A stretch of 64,000 nt of DNA from Enterovibrio sp. JCM 19048 (GTDB taxonomy: Bacteria; Pseudomonadota; Gammaproteobacteria; Enterobacterales; Vibrionaceae), in contig BAXE01000027.1 of the NCBI GenBank assembly GCA_001310415.1, forward strand, positions 1-64,000. Reading direction: 5' to 3'. Below, piece after piece: positions 8,975-18,982 of this stretch (within the stretch, counting starts at the first letter, position 1; each line of letters begins with the position of its first letter). Made by a program: the position numbers and the translations under genes. The notes beneath the pieces were generated by a model. It was not told the DNA's origin. It searched no databases and saw nothing but the letters and a program-made list of their open reading frames with translations.

Positions 8975-10818
8975 TTATTCGTCCAGGAAGCTGCGCAGAA
9001 CTTCTGAGCGGCTTGGGTGACGCAGTTTACGCAGTGCTTTCGCTTCAATCTGACGGATACGCTCACGGGTAACGTCAAACTGTTTGCCTACTTCTTCCAG
9101 CGTGTGGTCGGTGTTCATGTCGATACCGAAACGCATACGCAGAACTTTTGCCTCACGTGGCGTCAGGCCAGCCAATACTTCGCTGGTTGCCATCTTGAGG
9201 TTGTTCATGGTCGCGGAATCCATTGGCAGCTCGAGGGTGGTATCCTCGATAAAGTCGCCAGATGTGAATCTTCATCGTCACCGATTGGGGTTTCCATGGA
9301 GATTGGCTCTTTGGCGATCTTCAGCACTTTGCGGATCTTGTCTTCTGGCATTTGCATGCGCTCTGCCAGTTCTTCCGGCAGTGGTTCACGACCCATCTCC
9401 TGAAGCATCTGACGAGAGATACGGTTCAGTTTGTTGATGGTTTCAATCATGTGAACAGGGATACGGATTGTACGCGCCTGGTCTGCGATTGAACGGGTGA
9501 TTGCCTGACGGATCCACCATGTTGCGTAAGTCGAGAACTTGTAACCGCGACGGTATTCGAACTTGTCTACCGCTTTCATCAGGCCGATGTTACCTTCCTG
9601 GATCAGGTCCAGGAATTGAAGGCCACGGTTGGTGTATTTCTTCGCGATAGAAATAACCAGACGCAAGTTCGCTTCAACCATTTCTTTCTTCGCACGGCGT
9701 GCTTTCGCTTCACCGATTGACATGCGACGGCTGATGTCTTTGATACGCTCTACAGACAGGCCGGTTTCATCTTCGATGATTTTCAGCTTCTGTACGCAGC
9801 GGCGCAGATCTTCTTCGTATTGCTTCAGGCGATCTACGTATGGCTTTTCAGTTGCCAGCGCAGCATCCAACCAGTTGTCAGAAGACTCATTGCCACTGAA
9901 CAGCTGTACGAAGGTTTTCTTCGGCATTTTCGCTTGGTCTACGCAAAGGCGCATTACCAGACGCTCTTGGGTACGAACGCGGTCCATGGTGTCGCGCATT
10001 TCGTTAACCAGGCGGTCAAACTGTTTTGGTACCAGACGGAATTGCTTGAACACTTCAGACAACTCGCCAACTGCGGTGGCGGTTTCTTCGTGGAAGCGGC
10101 CGTTTTTCTGGATGCAAGCTTGCATGCCTTCATAGGCCAAACGCAGCTCGGTGAATTTCTCACGCGCTAGCTCAGGGTCGATACCTGCGTCGTCGTCGCT
10201 ATCACCGTCTTCGTCATCGTCATCATCGTCATCCATGTCGTCTTCATCGTCCAGCTGCTCTTCGCTAAGCTCTGAGCCGATGTGAGTGGCGGTAGGCGCG
10301 ATGTCGTCCTGGCTTGGGTCTACAAAGCCAGAAATGATGTCAGTCAGGCGAAGCTCTTCGGCTTCAACTTTGTCGAATTGGTCCAGCAGGTAGGAGATTG
10401 AACCCGGGTATTCCGCTACGGAAACCTGTACCTGGTTGATACCATCTTCGATGCGTTTGGCGATATCGATTTCGCCTTCGCGGGTAAGCAGTTCTACTGT
10501 ACCCATTTCGCGCATGTACATACGCACTGGGTCAGTTGTACGACCTATTTCAGATTCGACACTGGAAAGCGCTGCTGCTGCGGCTTCGACGGCATCTTCG
10601 TCAGCCACAGTTTCAGACATCATGAGCTCATCGGCATCAGGCGCGGTTTCCACTACCTGAATACCCATGTCGTTGATCATCTGAATAATGTCTTCTATCT
10701 GATCAGAATCGACAATGTCTTCCGGTAGGTGGTCATTTACTTCTGCATAGGTTAGATAGCCTTGTTCCTTACCTTTTGCGACAAGCAACTTTAGCTGTGA
10801 CTGCGGATTTTGATCCAT
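8975..10818 (-). CDS. rpoD: RNA polymerase sigma-70 factor RpoD (frameshift)
   Basis: The primary housekeeping sigma factor, ~614 residues. Region 1.1 is at the N-terminus ([20 protein letters not shown]). A very acidic non-conserved region follows region 1.2, with a run of about ten Asp/Glu. Region 2 ([30 protein letters not shown]) contacts the -10 element. Region 4.2 ([20 protein letters not shown]) contacts the -35. One G is missing from a GGG run at ~9259 between DEDSHL and [10 protein letters not shown], which splits the gene artificially. The gene must be intact in a living cell. It is the last gene of the macromolecular synthesis operon and ends in a strong terminator. Confidence 0.98.
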
Positions 10819-10911
10819 AGACGATATCCAACTTCGGGTCTGAGTGAAGAATTTAGTATGCGGAAACGCAAACTGCCAATTTTAGCAAATTGCAAGTATG
10901 CTGGCTAGTTT

Positions 10912-12660
10912 CTAATCGGGGCGGTTGAGGATTAACAACTGCAATTCCCGCTTCTCTTCGGCTGATAAGCGACGGTATTTGATTTAGCTTGCAACTTGGC
11001 TATTTGTTGTTGGACGCACTGGCCCAGAATCTTGTCCAGTGAGTCTAAAAATACATCTAACGCATTGTCTTCATTGATGGGGAGTTCCCATCCGGCCAAT
11101 TTGGCTAACAATGCTTCTTGCTCGGTGCCTCGCCAATGTTCGAGCAGTTGTCCTGTCGTGATATTGGGACGGCTACGGCAAATTTCAAGCATGGTGGTGA
11201 ATAATTTTAAGCCGGGAATCCCCAGCTCTTCCATGCCATCGAGTGGGGGCACATTTTCGACAAATCCCGGGTTTTGCAACAGCAGGGTGATCACTTCACG
11301 CATGGGTGTGCGTTTCATTTCAGGCAGGGGCTGGCGCGATTGCGTCTGTCCTTGCTTGCTGATGAGCTTTTCGAGCTGCTGTTCATCAGGTAGACCGAGC
11401 TTCTGCCCCAAAATGTTACGCAGGTAGAGGCGAAGTGTGCCGCCGGGCACTTTGTCGATAAGTGGCACGGCGAGTGTGGTCAGCTTGGCTTTGCCTTCAT
11501 GGCTGCTGGTGTCGACCTGTTCCATCAAAGTGTTAAATAAAAACTCCGACAGGGACATGGCGCTGGCAAGGCGGGCTTCAAAGCCTTCTTTGCCTTCTTT
11601 GCGCACCATGGAATCCGGGTCTTCACCGTCTGGCAGGAACATAAATTTCAGCTGACGCCCATCCACTAAGTGTGGCAGAGCTTGCTCCATTGCGCGCCAT
11701 GCCGCGTCGCGTCCAGCACGGTCGCCGTCGTAACAGCAAATGACACTGGATGTCTGGCGGAACAATGTCTGGATATGATCGGCGGTGGTCGAGGTACCAA
11801 GTGACGCAACGGCGTAGTCAACACCAAATTGCGCCAGCGCCACGACGTCCATGTATCCTTCAACCACCAGAAGTTGTTTGGGTTCGGTGTGCCTGGAGCA
11901 CTTCATACAGGGCATAAAGCTCACGCCCTTTATGGAATATCGGGGTTTCCGGTGAGTTGAGGTATTTTGGGGTGCCGTCGCCAAGGACACGGCCACCAAA
12001 GCCAATCACACGACCACGACGGTCACGAATGGGGAACATGACACGGCCACGGAAGCGGTCGTAACGGCGTCCGTTGTCGTTTTCAATCAGCATGCCGGTT
12101 GATACCAGTGCTTGCTGGCTGGCGTTATCACGTCCGAAACGTGTACGCACCTGATCCCATTCGTCAGCGACGTAACCAATACCAAATTTCTGCACGATTT
12201 CACCGGAAAGGCCGCGGCCTTTGAGGTAGTCAATCGCGACTTTCCCCGCTTCGCTGCGAAGCCCTGACTGATAAAACTGGGCGATTTGCCCCATCATCTG
12301 ATACAGGTCGCGCTTTTGGTCGCTGCGGGCGTAGGGCCCTTTTGGGGCGCCGCCACTTTGCTCTCGCGGTACATCAAGACCCAGCTGGGAGGCTAGCTCT
12401 TCAATCGCTTCGACAAACTCGAGGCGATCAAACTCCATCACAAAGTCGATGGCGTTGCCGTGGGCACCACAACCGAAACAGTGATAGAACTGCTTTTCCT
12501 GACTGACGGAGAAAGAGGGGGTTTTTTCGTTATGGAAAGGGCAGCAAGCACCGTAATTTTTGCCTTGCTTCTTAAGTTTCACCCGCGCGTCTATCAGCTC
12601 GACAATGTCCAGTCGGGCCAGTAGGTCATCAATGAATGAGCGTGGGATTTTTCCTGCCAT
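10912..12660 (-). CDS. dnaG: DNA primase DnaG (two frameshifts)
   Basis: Synthesises RNA primers at the replication fork. The N-terminal zinc-binding domain shows CPFHNEKTPSFSV and FYHCFGCGAHGNAIDF (residues ~40-66). The TOPRIM core has LVVEGYMDV and CCYDGDRAGRDA. The C-terminal DnaB-binding helical domain follows. The frame breaks at ~11886 (net +1; one extra or two missing bases before EPKQLLVVEGY) and at ~10983 (one base lost, after KLQAK). With these corrected the protein is ~583 residues, the normal size, and ends RELQLLILNRPD. It lies between yqeY and rpoD. Confidence 0.97.
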
Positions 12661-12725
12661 AACCTTTATTTATCTGGTAATTGGGTGAAGCGATATGAAT
12701 AAGTATTTGCTAGCGCACAAATACG

Positions 12726-12765
12726 AACAAGCCGCGCACTCCAAAAATGGAAAGCACGGCTTGTT
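12726..12765 (-). terminator. Hairpin between yqeY and dnaG
   Basis: AACAAGCCG pairs with CGGCTTGTT around a 22-base loop. On the minus strand only a weak T tract follows, so it may attenuate rather than end transcription. In enterobacteria an internal terminator between rpsU and dnaG lowers primase expression, and this hairpin sits in the equivalent place. Confidence 0.55.
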
Positions 12766-12782
12766 TGCAGGTTGGATAAAAT

Positions 12783-13226
12783 TTAGGACAGGTTGGCCTT
12801 AACCAACTGGCCGATTTTACCCATGTCAGCACGGCCCTGAACCAGAGGTTTCAGGACGGCCATGACTTTACCCATGTCTTGCATGGAGCCTGCTCCAGAA
12901 GTTGCGATGGCTTCTTTAACCAGAGCATCAACTTCCTCGTCGCTGAGTGGCTTTGGCATGAACTCTTCCAATACGGCGATTTCAGCCAGTTCCACGTCAG
13001 CCAGGTCATCACGGCCTGCTGCTTGATATTGCGCGACGGAATCACGACGCTGTTTAACCATTTTTGTCATCACTGCCAGCACTTCGTCATCGTTCAGAGT
13101 TTTCTGACCGTCAACTTCTTGCTGTTTAACTGCAGCCATGATCAAACGGATGGCACCAAGACGAGGTTTGTCCTTCGCCTTCATCGCCGCTATCTGTTCG
13201 CCTTTAAGACGTTCAAGCAATTCCAT
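12783..13226 (-). CDS. GatB/YqeY domain protein
   Basis: A 147-residue intact protein with the YqeY fold, similar to the tRNA-contacting C-terminal domain of the GatB amidotransferase subunit. Visible signatures are RLGAIRLIMAAVKQQEVDG and the closing GRADMGKIGQLVKANL. It lies between rpsU and dnaG, as in other vibrios. A role in tRNA-dependent amidation or translation quality is inferred from the fold only; the molecular function is not established. Confidence 0.9.
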   Translation of the reverse strand: MELLERLKGEQIAAMKAKDKPRLGAIRLIMAAVKQQEVDGQKTLNDDEVLAVMTKMVKQRRDSVAQYQAAGRDDLADVELAEIAVLEEFMPKPLSDEEVDALVKEAIATSGAGSMQDMGKVMAVLKPLVQGRADMGKIGQLVKANLS

Positions 13227-13250
13227 CTCGCAATCCTGTATTAATCGTAA

Positions 13251-13476
<226 letters not shown>

Positions 13477-13538
13477 TCAGGGGTTATCTAGTTAACGCTG
13501 GTGACAAAATGACCAGCTTTGATTAAAAATGGTGCGGA

Positions 13539-13568
13539 ATTCTAATCCGATACAGGGGTGCTTGTAAA
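13539..13568 (-). promoter_or_regulatory. Promoter for rpsU operon
   Basis: On the minus strand TTTACA and TAGAAT are separated by 18 bases, about 75 bases upstream of the rpsU start. It reads like a sigma-70 promoter. Confidence 0.6.
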
Positions 13569-13672
13569 GCATAACTGGTGAATTTGATCACGCCCATGTA
13601 ATATTGCCGCCTGTTTTAGAAATTGGCAGATCGATAGCGGATCGATCTGGGATCCAAGAGAGCTGAGGTGTT

Positions 13673-14691
13673 ATGCGAATTCTGGGCATCGAGACGTCGT
13701 GCGACGAGACTGGCGTTGCGATTTATGATGATGAAAAAGGTCTGTTGGCACATCAGTTATACAGTCAGGTGAAGCTGCATGCCGATTACGGTGGCGTCGT
13801 CCCTGAACTGGCTTCTCGTGATCACGTAAAGAAGACGATTCCGCTGGTTAAAGCTGCACTGGAAGAAGCGGGTTTGACACCGAAAGATTTGGATGGCGTG
13901 GCATATACTGCAGGCCCAGGTCTGGTGGGCGCGCTGTTGGTCGGCGCAACGATTGGCCGCAGTCTGGCGTATGCTGGAATATTCCAGCTGTCGCCGTTCA
14001 CCATATGGAAGGTCACCTGCTGGCACCGATGCTGGAAGATAACCCGCCACCGTTTCCGTTTATTGCGGTGCTGGTTTCCGGTGGTCACACCATGCTGGTG
14101 GAAGTAAAAGGTATCGGTGAATACCAGATCCTTGGCGAGTCGATTGACGATGCTGCCGGTGAAGCGTTTGATAAAACCGCTAAGCTGATGGGGCTCGACT
14201 ATCCGGGCGGCCCGCTGTTGTCGAAACTGGCAGAAAAAGGTGACAGCTCCCGCTTTACCTTCCCACGCCCGATGACCACAGTGCCAGGCCTTGATATGAG
14301 CTTCTCTGGCCTGAAAACCTTCACAGCCAATACCATTGCGGCGCATGGCAACGATGAACAAACCCGTGCAGACATCGCCCGCGCATTTGAAGATGCGGTG
14401 GTGGACACGCTAGTGATCAAGTGTAAACGTGCCTTGAAGCAGTGCGGCATGAAGCGCATTGTTATCGCGGGGGGCGTAAGTGCCAACCGTCACCTGCGTG
14501 CCAAGCTGGAGGAGCTGGCGAAAAACATTGGCGGTGAGGTTTACTACCCGCGCACTGAATTTTGTACCGATAACGGTGCCATGATCGCATTCGCTGGTAT
14601 GCAGCGCCTGAAAAACGGTGAGCATAACGACTTGGGTGTGAAAGCCTTCCCGCGTTGGCCGATTGATACGCTCAAGCCTGTTGAGGGGTAA
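13673..14691 (+). CDS. tsaD: tRNA threonylcarbamoyladenosine transferase TsaD (frameshift)
   Basis: The catalytic subunit that transfers the threonylcarbamoyl group to A37 of ANN-decoding tRNAs, with TsaB, TsaC and TsaE. The start [19 protein letters not shown] is canonical. The metal-binding histidines fall in VHHMEGH, and [15 protein letters not shown] is the ASKHA-fold nucleotide loop. One T is missing at ~13974 (between LAYA and WNIPAV). Restored, the protein is ~339 residues, the standard length. It is divergent from rpsU, the conserved arrangement in this class. Confidence 0.97.
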
Positions 14692-14875
14692 GGGCGAAGA
14701 GCAGGGACTGGGAAAAGCGAAGAGCGGTCCTAGATCCTAGGAAGAGCAAAAAGCAGAACTAAAAAAAGCGGCGACTGATTTTCAGCGCCGCTTTTTGTTT
14801 GTCTATGTTGGGAGTATTGTCTTCAAGGATCCTAAGACCTAGGACCAGCTCTTCCTTCTTGCTCTTCCCTTTCCG
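14692..14875. repeat. Inverted repeat element with central terminator at tsaD/plsY convergence
   Basis: Two arms flank a terminator hairpin (14763-14796, AAAAAGCGGCG with CGCCGCTTTTT). The left arm, around 14719-14750, reads AAGAGCGGTCCTAG then ATCCTAGG. The right arm, around 14826-14865, is its approximate reverse complement (CCTAGGACCAGCTCTT). The AGAGC/GCTCT ends and repeated CCTAG units relate it to the heptamer arrays at 17.4, 21.3 and 31.0 kb. The right arm also encodes the last residues of PlsY. Confidence 0.65.
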
Positions 14876-15491
14876 TCAGCTTCTTCTTTTTATTCCAGAT
14901 CTTTTGCTCATCGCCTTTGATAAGGCGCTTAATGTTTTCCTGATGACGGAAATGATAAGACAGGAGAGCATGGCAACAGGCATGGTGAACTGGGGTTTGA
15001 CCAGCCAGGTGAAAAGCGGAGCGAATAGGGATGCGAGAATGGCACCCACTGAGGAGTAGCCGGTCAGCATGACCGTGGCAATCCATGTGCCTAACATCAT
15101 TCCCGTGAGGTCTAATCCGATAGGCGCAATAGCACCCAATGCGGTGGCAACGCCTTTACCGCCACGAAAATGAAAGAATATTGGGTAAATATGTCCTAGG
15201 CAGGCAGCGATACCAATCAGGCCAAGCATGAACGTTGATGCCCATCAGGTAGCTTGCCCAAACGGGAATGGTACCTTTTAACATGTCGCATAGCAGGACT
15301 AAAGCGGCAGCGAGGCGTCCGCCAAGGCGGAACACATTGGTGGCGCCCGGATTGCCGGAGCCTTGTTCGCGCGGGTCAGGCAGGCCATAGAGACGACAGA
15401 TCAGCACCGCACTGGAAATAGAACCCAGTAGGTAGGCAAGCACAATCATCAGGAGGCCAAGTGCCGTCATGTCGTCATCCACGTTGAACAT
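14832..15491 (-). CDS. plsY: Glycerol-3-phosphate acyltransferase PlsY (two frameshifts)
   Basis: A membrane acyltransferase that uses acyl-phosphate to make lysophosphatidic acid, with five expected membrane helices. Signature segments are [38 protein letters not shown] and [20 protein letters not shown]. Breaks occur at ~15234 (net +1, near INV/FMLGLIG) and ~14938 (A lost, RKN). The corrected C-terminus runs [16 protein letters not shown] and then through [11 protein letters not shown], residues encoded by the neighbouring repeat arm. The final ~12 residues are therefore probably not ancestral. The gene is convergent with tsaD and divergent from folB. Confidence 0.93.
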
Positions 15492-15676
15492 TCGCTAGGG
15501 CGGCGAGAACTTGCTATAGTTCGCGCACCAGACACAAAGTATCCATTTTTTAGGGATATTGTGTAGATACAGCACGTGTCTATGACCGCAAAAGCGGGAC
15601 TCAATGGACACTTTGCTGATTGAACGATGTTACGTGCTTTTGCGCATAATGGGTATCCGACCTCTGAATTTTTTGA

Positions 15677-16036
15677 GTGAACATGGATTTAGTATTTATT
15701 GAGCAGCTTGAAGTCGTGACCACCATCGGTGTCTATGACTGGGAACAGCAGATCAAACAAAAGCTGGTGTTTGATATCGAAATGGCGCATGACAACAAGC
15801 CTGCAGCGACAAGCGATGATGTGGCTTATGCGCTGGATTATGCTGCGGTAAGTGGCGCGATTATCAATCTGGTCGAAAATGGCCGTTTCCTTTTGGTTGA
15901 GCGGGTAGCGGAAGAGATTGCCGCGCTTATCCAGTCCCAATTCTCTGTGCCTTGGGTTCGCGTGAAAGTGAGCAAGCCGGGTGCAGTGCCGCAAGCACTC
16001 ACTGTGGGTGTGGTGATCGAGCGGGGCGCAAAGTGA
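15677..16036 (+). CDS. folB: Dihydroneopterin aldolase
   Basis: A 119-residue folate-pathway enzyme that converts dihydroneopterin to hydroxymethyldihydropterin. The start reads MDLVFIEQLEVVTTIGVYDWE, with the catalytic-region Glu and Tyr. LDYAAVSGAI and LVERVAEEIA are the tetrahydroneopterin-fold core, and RVKVSKPGAVP holds the conserved Lys-Pro. The ATG at 15683 (MDLV) is as likely as the one six bases earlier. The gene overlaps folK by three bases, so the two are cotranscribed consecutive steps. Confidence 0.95.
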   Translation: MNMDLVFIEQLEVVTTIGVYDWEQQIKQKLVFDIEMAHDNKPAATSDDVAYALDYAAVSGAIINLVENGRFLLVERVAEEIAALIQSQFSVPWVRVKVSKPGAVPQALTVGVVIERGAK

Positions 16037-16516
16037 CACAGGTACTGGTAAGTGTGGGCTCAAACATCGAGCGTGAGCGCCACATTGCAGAAGGAATTGC
16101 TGCGCTGAGAGAACTCGATCCCAATTGCCGTTGCTCCCGCATATTTGAAGCTGAACCTGTTGCTTTGAAGGCCCGAATTTTTATAACCTTGTGGTCGAAC
16201 TGCACACCGAACTGAGCCTTGAAGGCATCATGGCGGCGCTGAGGGAGATTGAATCCCGCTGGGGCCGTGAACGGAATGCGGTAAAATATCGCGATCGCAC
16301 GCTGGATATCGATTTGCTCACCTTTGGTGATTTGGCTCAGGCGTCGGGCCCGACCCTGCCACGCAAGGATGTCTACAAGTTTGCTTTTACCCTTTGGCCG
16401 CTGGCAGAGCTTTGCCGGATCAGGTGATTCCGGGTGATACGCAAACCTATCAGCAGGCATGGGATGCATTCACTGAACCACAACCCCTTTGGCCTATCGC
16501 CGATCTCCCCGTTTAA
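16033..16516 (+). CDS. folK: Hydroxymethyldihydropterin pyrophosphokinase FolK (two frameshifts)
   Basis: Catalyses pyrophosphate transfer from ATP to 6-hydroxymethyl-dihydropterin, the step after FolB. The GTG start overlaps the folB stop (AAGTGA) and reads MTQVLVSVGSNIERERHIAE. GPNFYNLVVELHT and RDRTLDIDLLTFGD carry the pterin- and metal-binding Asp pair (DIDLL). A T is missing from runs at ~16165 and ~16412. Corrected, the protein is ~161 residues, normal for the family. The LPRKDVYKFAFTLWPL block is slightly unusual where families show HPR. Confidence 0.95.
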
Positions 16517-16538
16517 TAACTAAAAGTGATTGATAACT

Positions 16539-17342
16539 ATGAGTATGTTTGAAGCCTTTGCGCTGGCTTTGATTCAGGGATTGACGGAATTCCTTCCGGT
16601 CTCAAGCTCTGCGCACCTGATTCTCCCGTCAGAAATCCTAGGCTGGCAGGATCAGGGGCTGGCCTTTGATGTGGCCGTTCACGTCGGTACCTTGATGGCA
16701 GTCGTCGGTTATTTCCGCAAAGAAGTGACAGATCTGCTGGGTGCGTTTTTCCGCTCTATTTTCAAAGGCGAGCGCTCTGCTGATGCTTCTCTGGCGTGGA
16801 TGATTGCCCTGGCGACCATTCCTGCGTGTCTGTTTGGCCTGTTCATGAAAGACATCATCGAGGTGTACCTGCGTTCAGCATGGGTAATTGCTGCAACCTG
16901 TATTATCTTCGGCCTGCTGCTGTGGTGGGTGGATGTAAAAGCCAAGTGCGAGTTTGATGAATACAAGACCACGCCGAAAATGGCGTTGTGGATTGGTATT
17001 GCACAGGCGCTGGCAATGATCCCGGGCACATCACGCTCAGGCGCAACCATGACCATGGCGTTGTACCTGGGTTACACCCGAGAAGCAGCAGCGCGTTTCT
17101 CTTTCTTGATGTCGATTCCTATCATCGTGCTGGCAGGCTCTTACCTGGGTCTGGGTCTGGTACAGAGCGACGCACCAGTGATGTGGGCGCCAATCCTGAC
17201 TGGCGTGGTGGTTTCTTTTGTGAGTGCGTATGCGTGTATTCACTGGTTCCTGAAGCTGCTGACCCGTGTGGGCATGCTGCCGTTCGTGATTTACCGTATC
17301 GCGCTAGGCCTCGGCTTGGCGGTGTTTTTGGCGACGCGTTAA
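16539..17342 (+). CDS. uppP: Undecaprenyl-diphosphate phosphatase UppP
   Basis: An intact 267-residue inner-membrane enzyme that recycles the lipid carrier of cell-wall synthesis. Its loss or overproduction changes bacitracin response. The two signature loops are [15 protein letters not shown] (residues ~19-33) and [17 protein letters not shown] (~160-176). About eight hydrophobic helices alternate between them. I chose ATG 16539 over a TTG three codons upstream by homology of the N-terminus. The gene follows folK closely and converges on cca across a heptamer array. Confidence 0.96.
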   Translation: MSMFEAFALALIQGLTEFLPVSSSAHLILPSEILGWQDQGLAFDVAVHVGTLMAVVGYFRKEVTDLLGAFFRSIFKGERSADASLAWMIALATIPACLFGLFMKDIIEVYLRSAWVIAATCIIFGLLLWWVDVKAKCEFDEYKTTPKMALWIGIAQALAMIPGTSRSGATMTMALYLGYTREAAARFSFLMSIPIIVLAGSYLGLGLVQSDAPVMWAPILTGVVVSFVSAYACIHWFLKLLTRVGMLPFVIYRIALGLGLAVFLATR

Positions 17343-17361
17343 CAACGTAGTTGTGAGACGC

Positions 17362-17541
17362 GAGATAAGAGCAGATATAAGAAAGAGCTAACTCATCAGC
17401 GCGTTTTGCGGTCTGGGGAGTTTGTTCAAAATCCTGCTCTTATCTCTTATCTCTTATCTCTTATCTCTTATCTCTTATCTCTTATCTCTTATCTCTTATC
17501 TCTTATCTCTAATCTCTAATCTCTTATCTCTAATCTCTTAT
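17362..17541. repeat. Heptamer array CTCTTAT x15 with inverted left arm
   Basis: From 17437 to 17541 there are exactly 15 tandem 7-bp units: twelve CTCTTAT and three CTCTAAT (units 11, 12 and 14). The array abuts the stop codon of the leftward cca gene. The left flank carries GAGATAAGAGCAG (17362-17374), the perfect reverse complement of CTGCTCTTATCTC at the array entry (17434-17446). The transcript can therefore form a 13-bp stem in several registers. No coding potential. It sits between convergent uppP and cca. Confidence 0.95.
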
Positions 17542-18766
17542 CTACCTTGCGTTAGCGAGAAAGCTCTTCACCGCTTCAACTCTCTGCCTTGTCAGCTCAT
17601 CCCTAATTGCAGGGCCCTTCAGGCTGATGCCACAATCGGTTTTACATCCACTTGGCTTGCTGCATCAAAGGCTCCGATCAGCAGGGTGGCCTGCGGGTAG
17701 TCGCGGTTTTCGAAACCTGTGCGACCCTGGTGATCGGCCTGGCTGGCAATCGCCAGTTGCGGGATCTTTTCCGGTTTCCGCCAGCAATCGTTACGATCAA
17801 AAATTTTAACGAAGGTCGCTGCTTTTAACTCTCCGGCGTTGTGCACATTGGTGTGTTCTGCACAGACCAGCATCGCGGCATCCCGGTATGCATTGGGGAT
17901 GCGGATACGCTCACACAGGGCTTTGATAGCTTCAGCCCCAGCTTGGTGTGCAGCTTGTGGCTTGGCCACTCTTCTTTCGGTGTCAGCCCTTTGCCCAAAT
18001 CATGCACCTGGGCGGCAAAACGGATCACATCATCATCAGTTAGGGCTGCTGCCTGTTTGGCGACCATCAAGGTGTGGATGCCGGTATCAATTTCTGGGTG
18101 CCACTGCTCGGGTTGCGGGACGCCAAACAGCGCGTCGATTTCCGGCAGTACCACAGCCAGGGCGCCGCAATCGCGGAGTACACTTAGGAACACTTCAGGG
18201 TGCGCGCAAGAAAGCGACTTCTCCCACTCTTTCCAGACACGTTCTGCCGTCAGTGCTTCCAGCTCACCGCTTTCAACAATCTCGCGCATCAGGGAAAGGG
18301 TTTCGTCTGCTACCTTGAATCCTAGATGATGGAACCTTGCGGCAAAGCGGGCAACCCGCAACACCCGAAGTGGATCTTCGACAAACGCTGGCGAAACATG
18401 GCGAAGCAGGCGTGCTTCCAGATCCTGCTGACCACCGTAAGGGTCAACCAGGGTTCCGTCTTCCGCCTGCGCAATCGCATTGATGGTGAGGTCACGACGC
18501 AGCAGATCCTCTTCCAGCGTCACGTCCGGGGTGAAGTCACATACAAAGCCTGTGTAGCCCTGGCCGGATTTCCGTTCGGTGCGGGCAAGCGCATATTCTT
18601 CGTGGGTTTTAGGGTGGAGGAAGACCGGAAAGTCTGCGCCGACTTGCTGATAGCCCGCATTCAGCATGGTGTTGATGTCGGCACCGACAACAACCCAGTC
18701 TCTGTCTGTCACTTTCAGGCCCAGCAATTTGTCTCGTACTGCGCCACCGACAAGGTAGGTTTTCAC
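17542..18766 (-). CDS. cca: CCA-adding tRNA nucleotidyltransferase (two frameshifts)
   Basis: Adds and repairs the 3' CCA of tRNAs, with a C-terminal HD phosphohydrolase domain. The head domain reads [24 protein letters not shown]; the DRD carboxylates bind metal. [10 protein letters not shown] and RVARFAARF follow. The HD motif is [10 protein letters not shown] (~residue 255). Bases are lost at ~17930 (GGC to GC, joining LGLKA to IKALCERI) and ~17625 (GGCC to GCC, joining PIVAS to [11 protein letters not shown]). Corrected length is ~408 residues. The stop TAG directly touches the heptamer array. Confidence 0.96.
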
Positions 18767-18982
18767 ATTAATATCCGGAGTCTAAGCAATAATAGGATTA
18801 TCTTAATCGAAACACTGCCAAGATGCAGGTGGGCACAAAGGGTGCAACTAGGTGCAAGGTGTGCTGAAGCTGCGAACCTGTCCCTGAATCCGTGGTCTCA
18901 ACGAGTGTCTTTCTTTACAACGTATTAGGGGCGCGATACCGTGCCTGCGGGTATCACAGGTTAAGGAAACAGAGAGCCTTTC

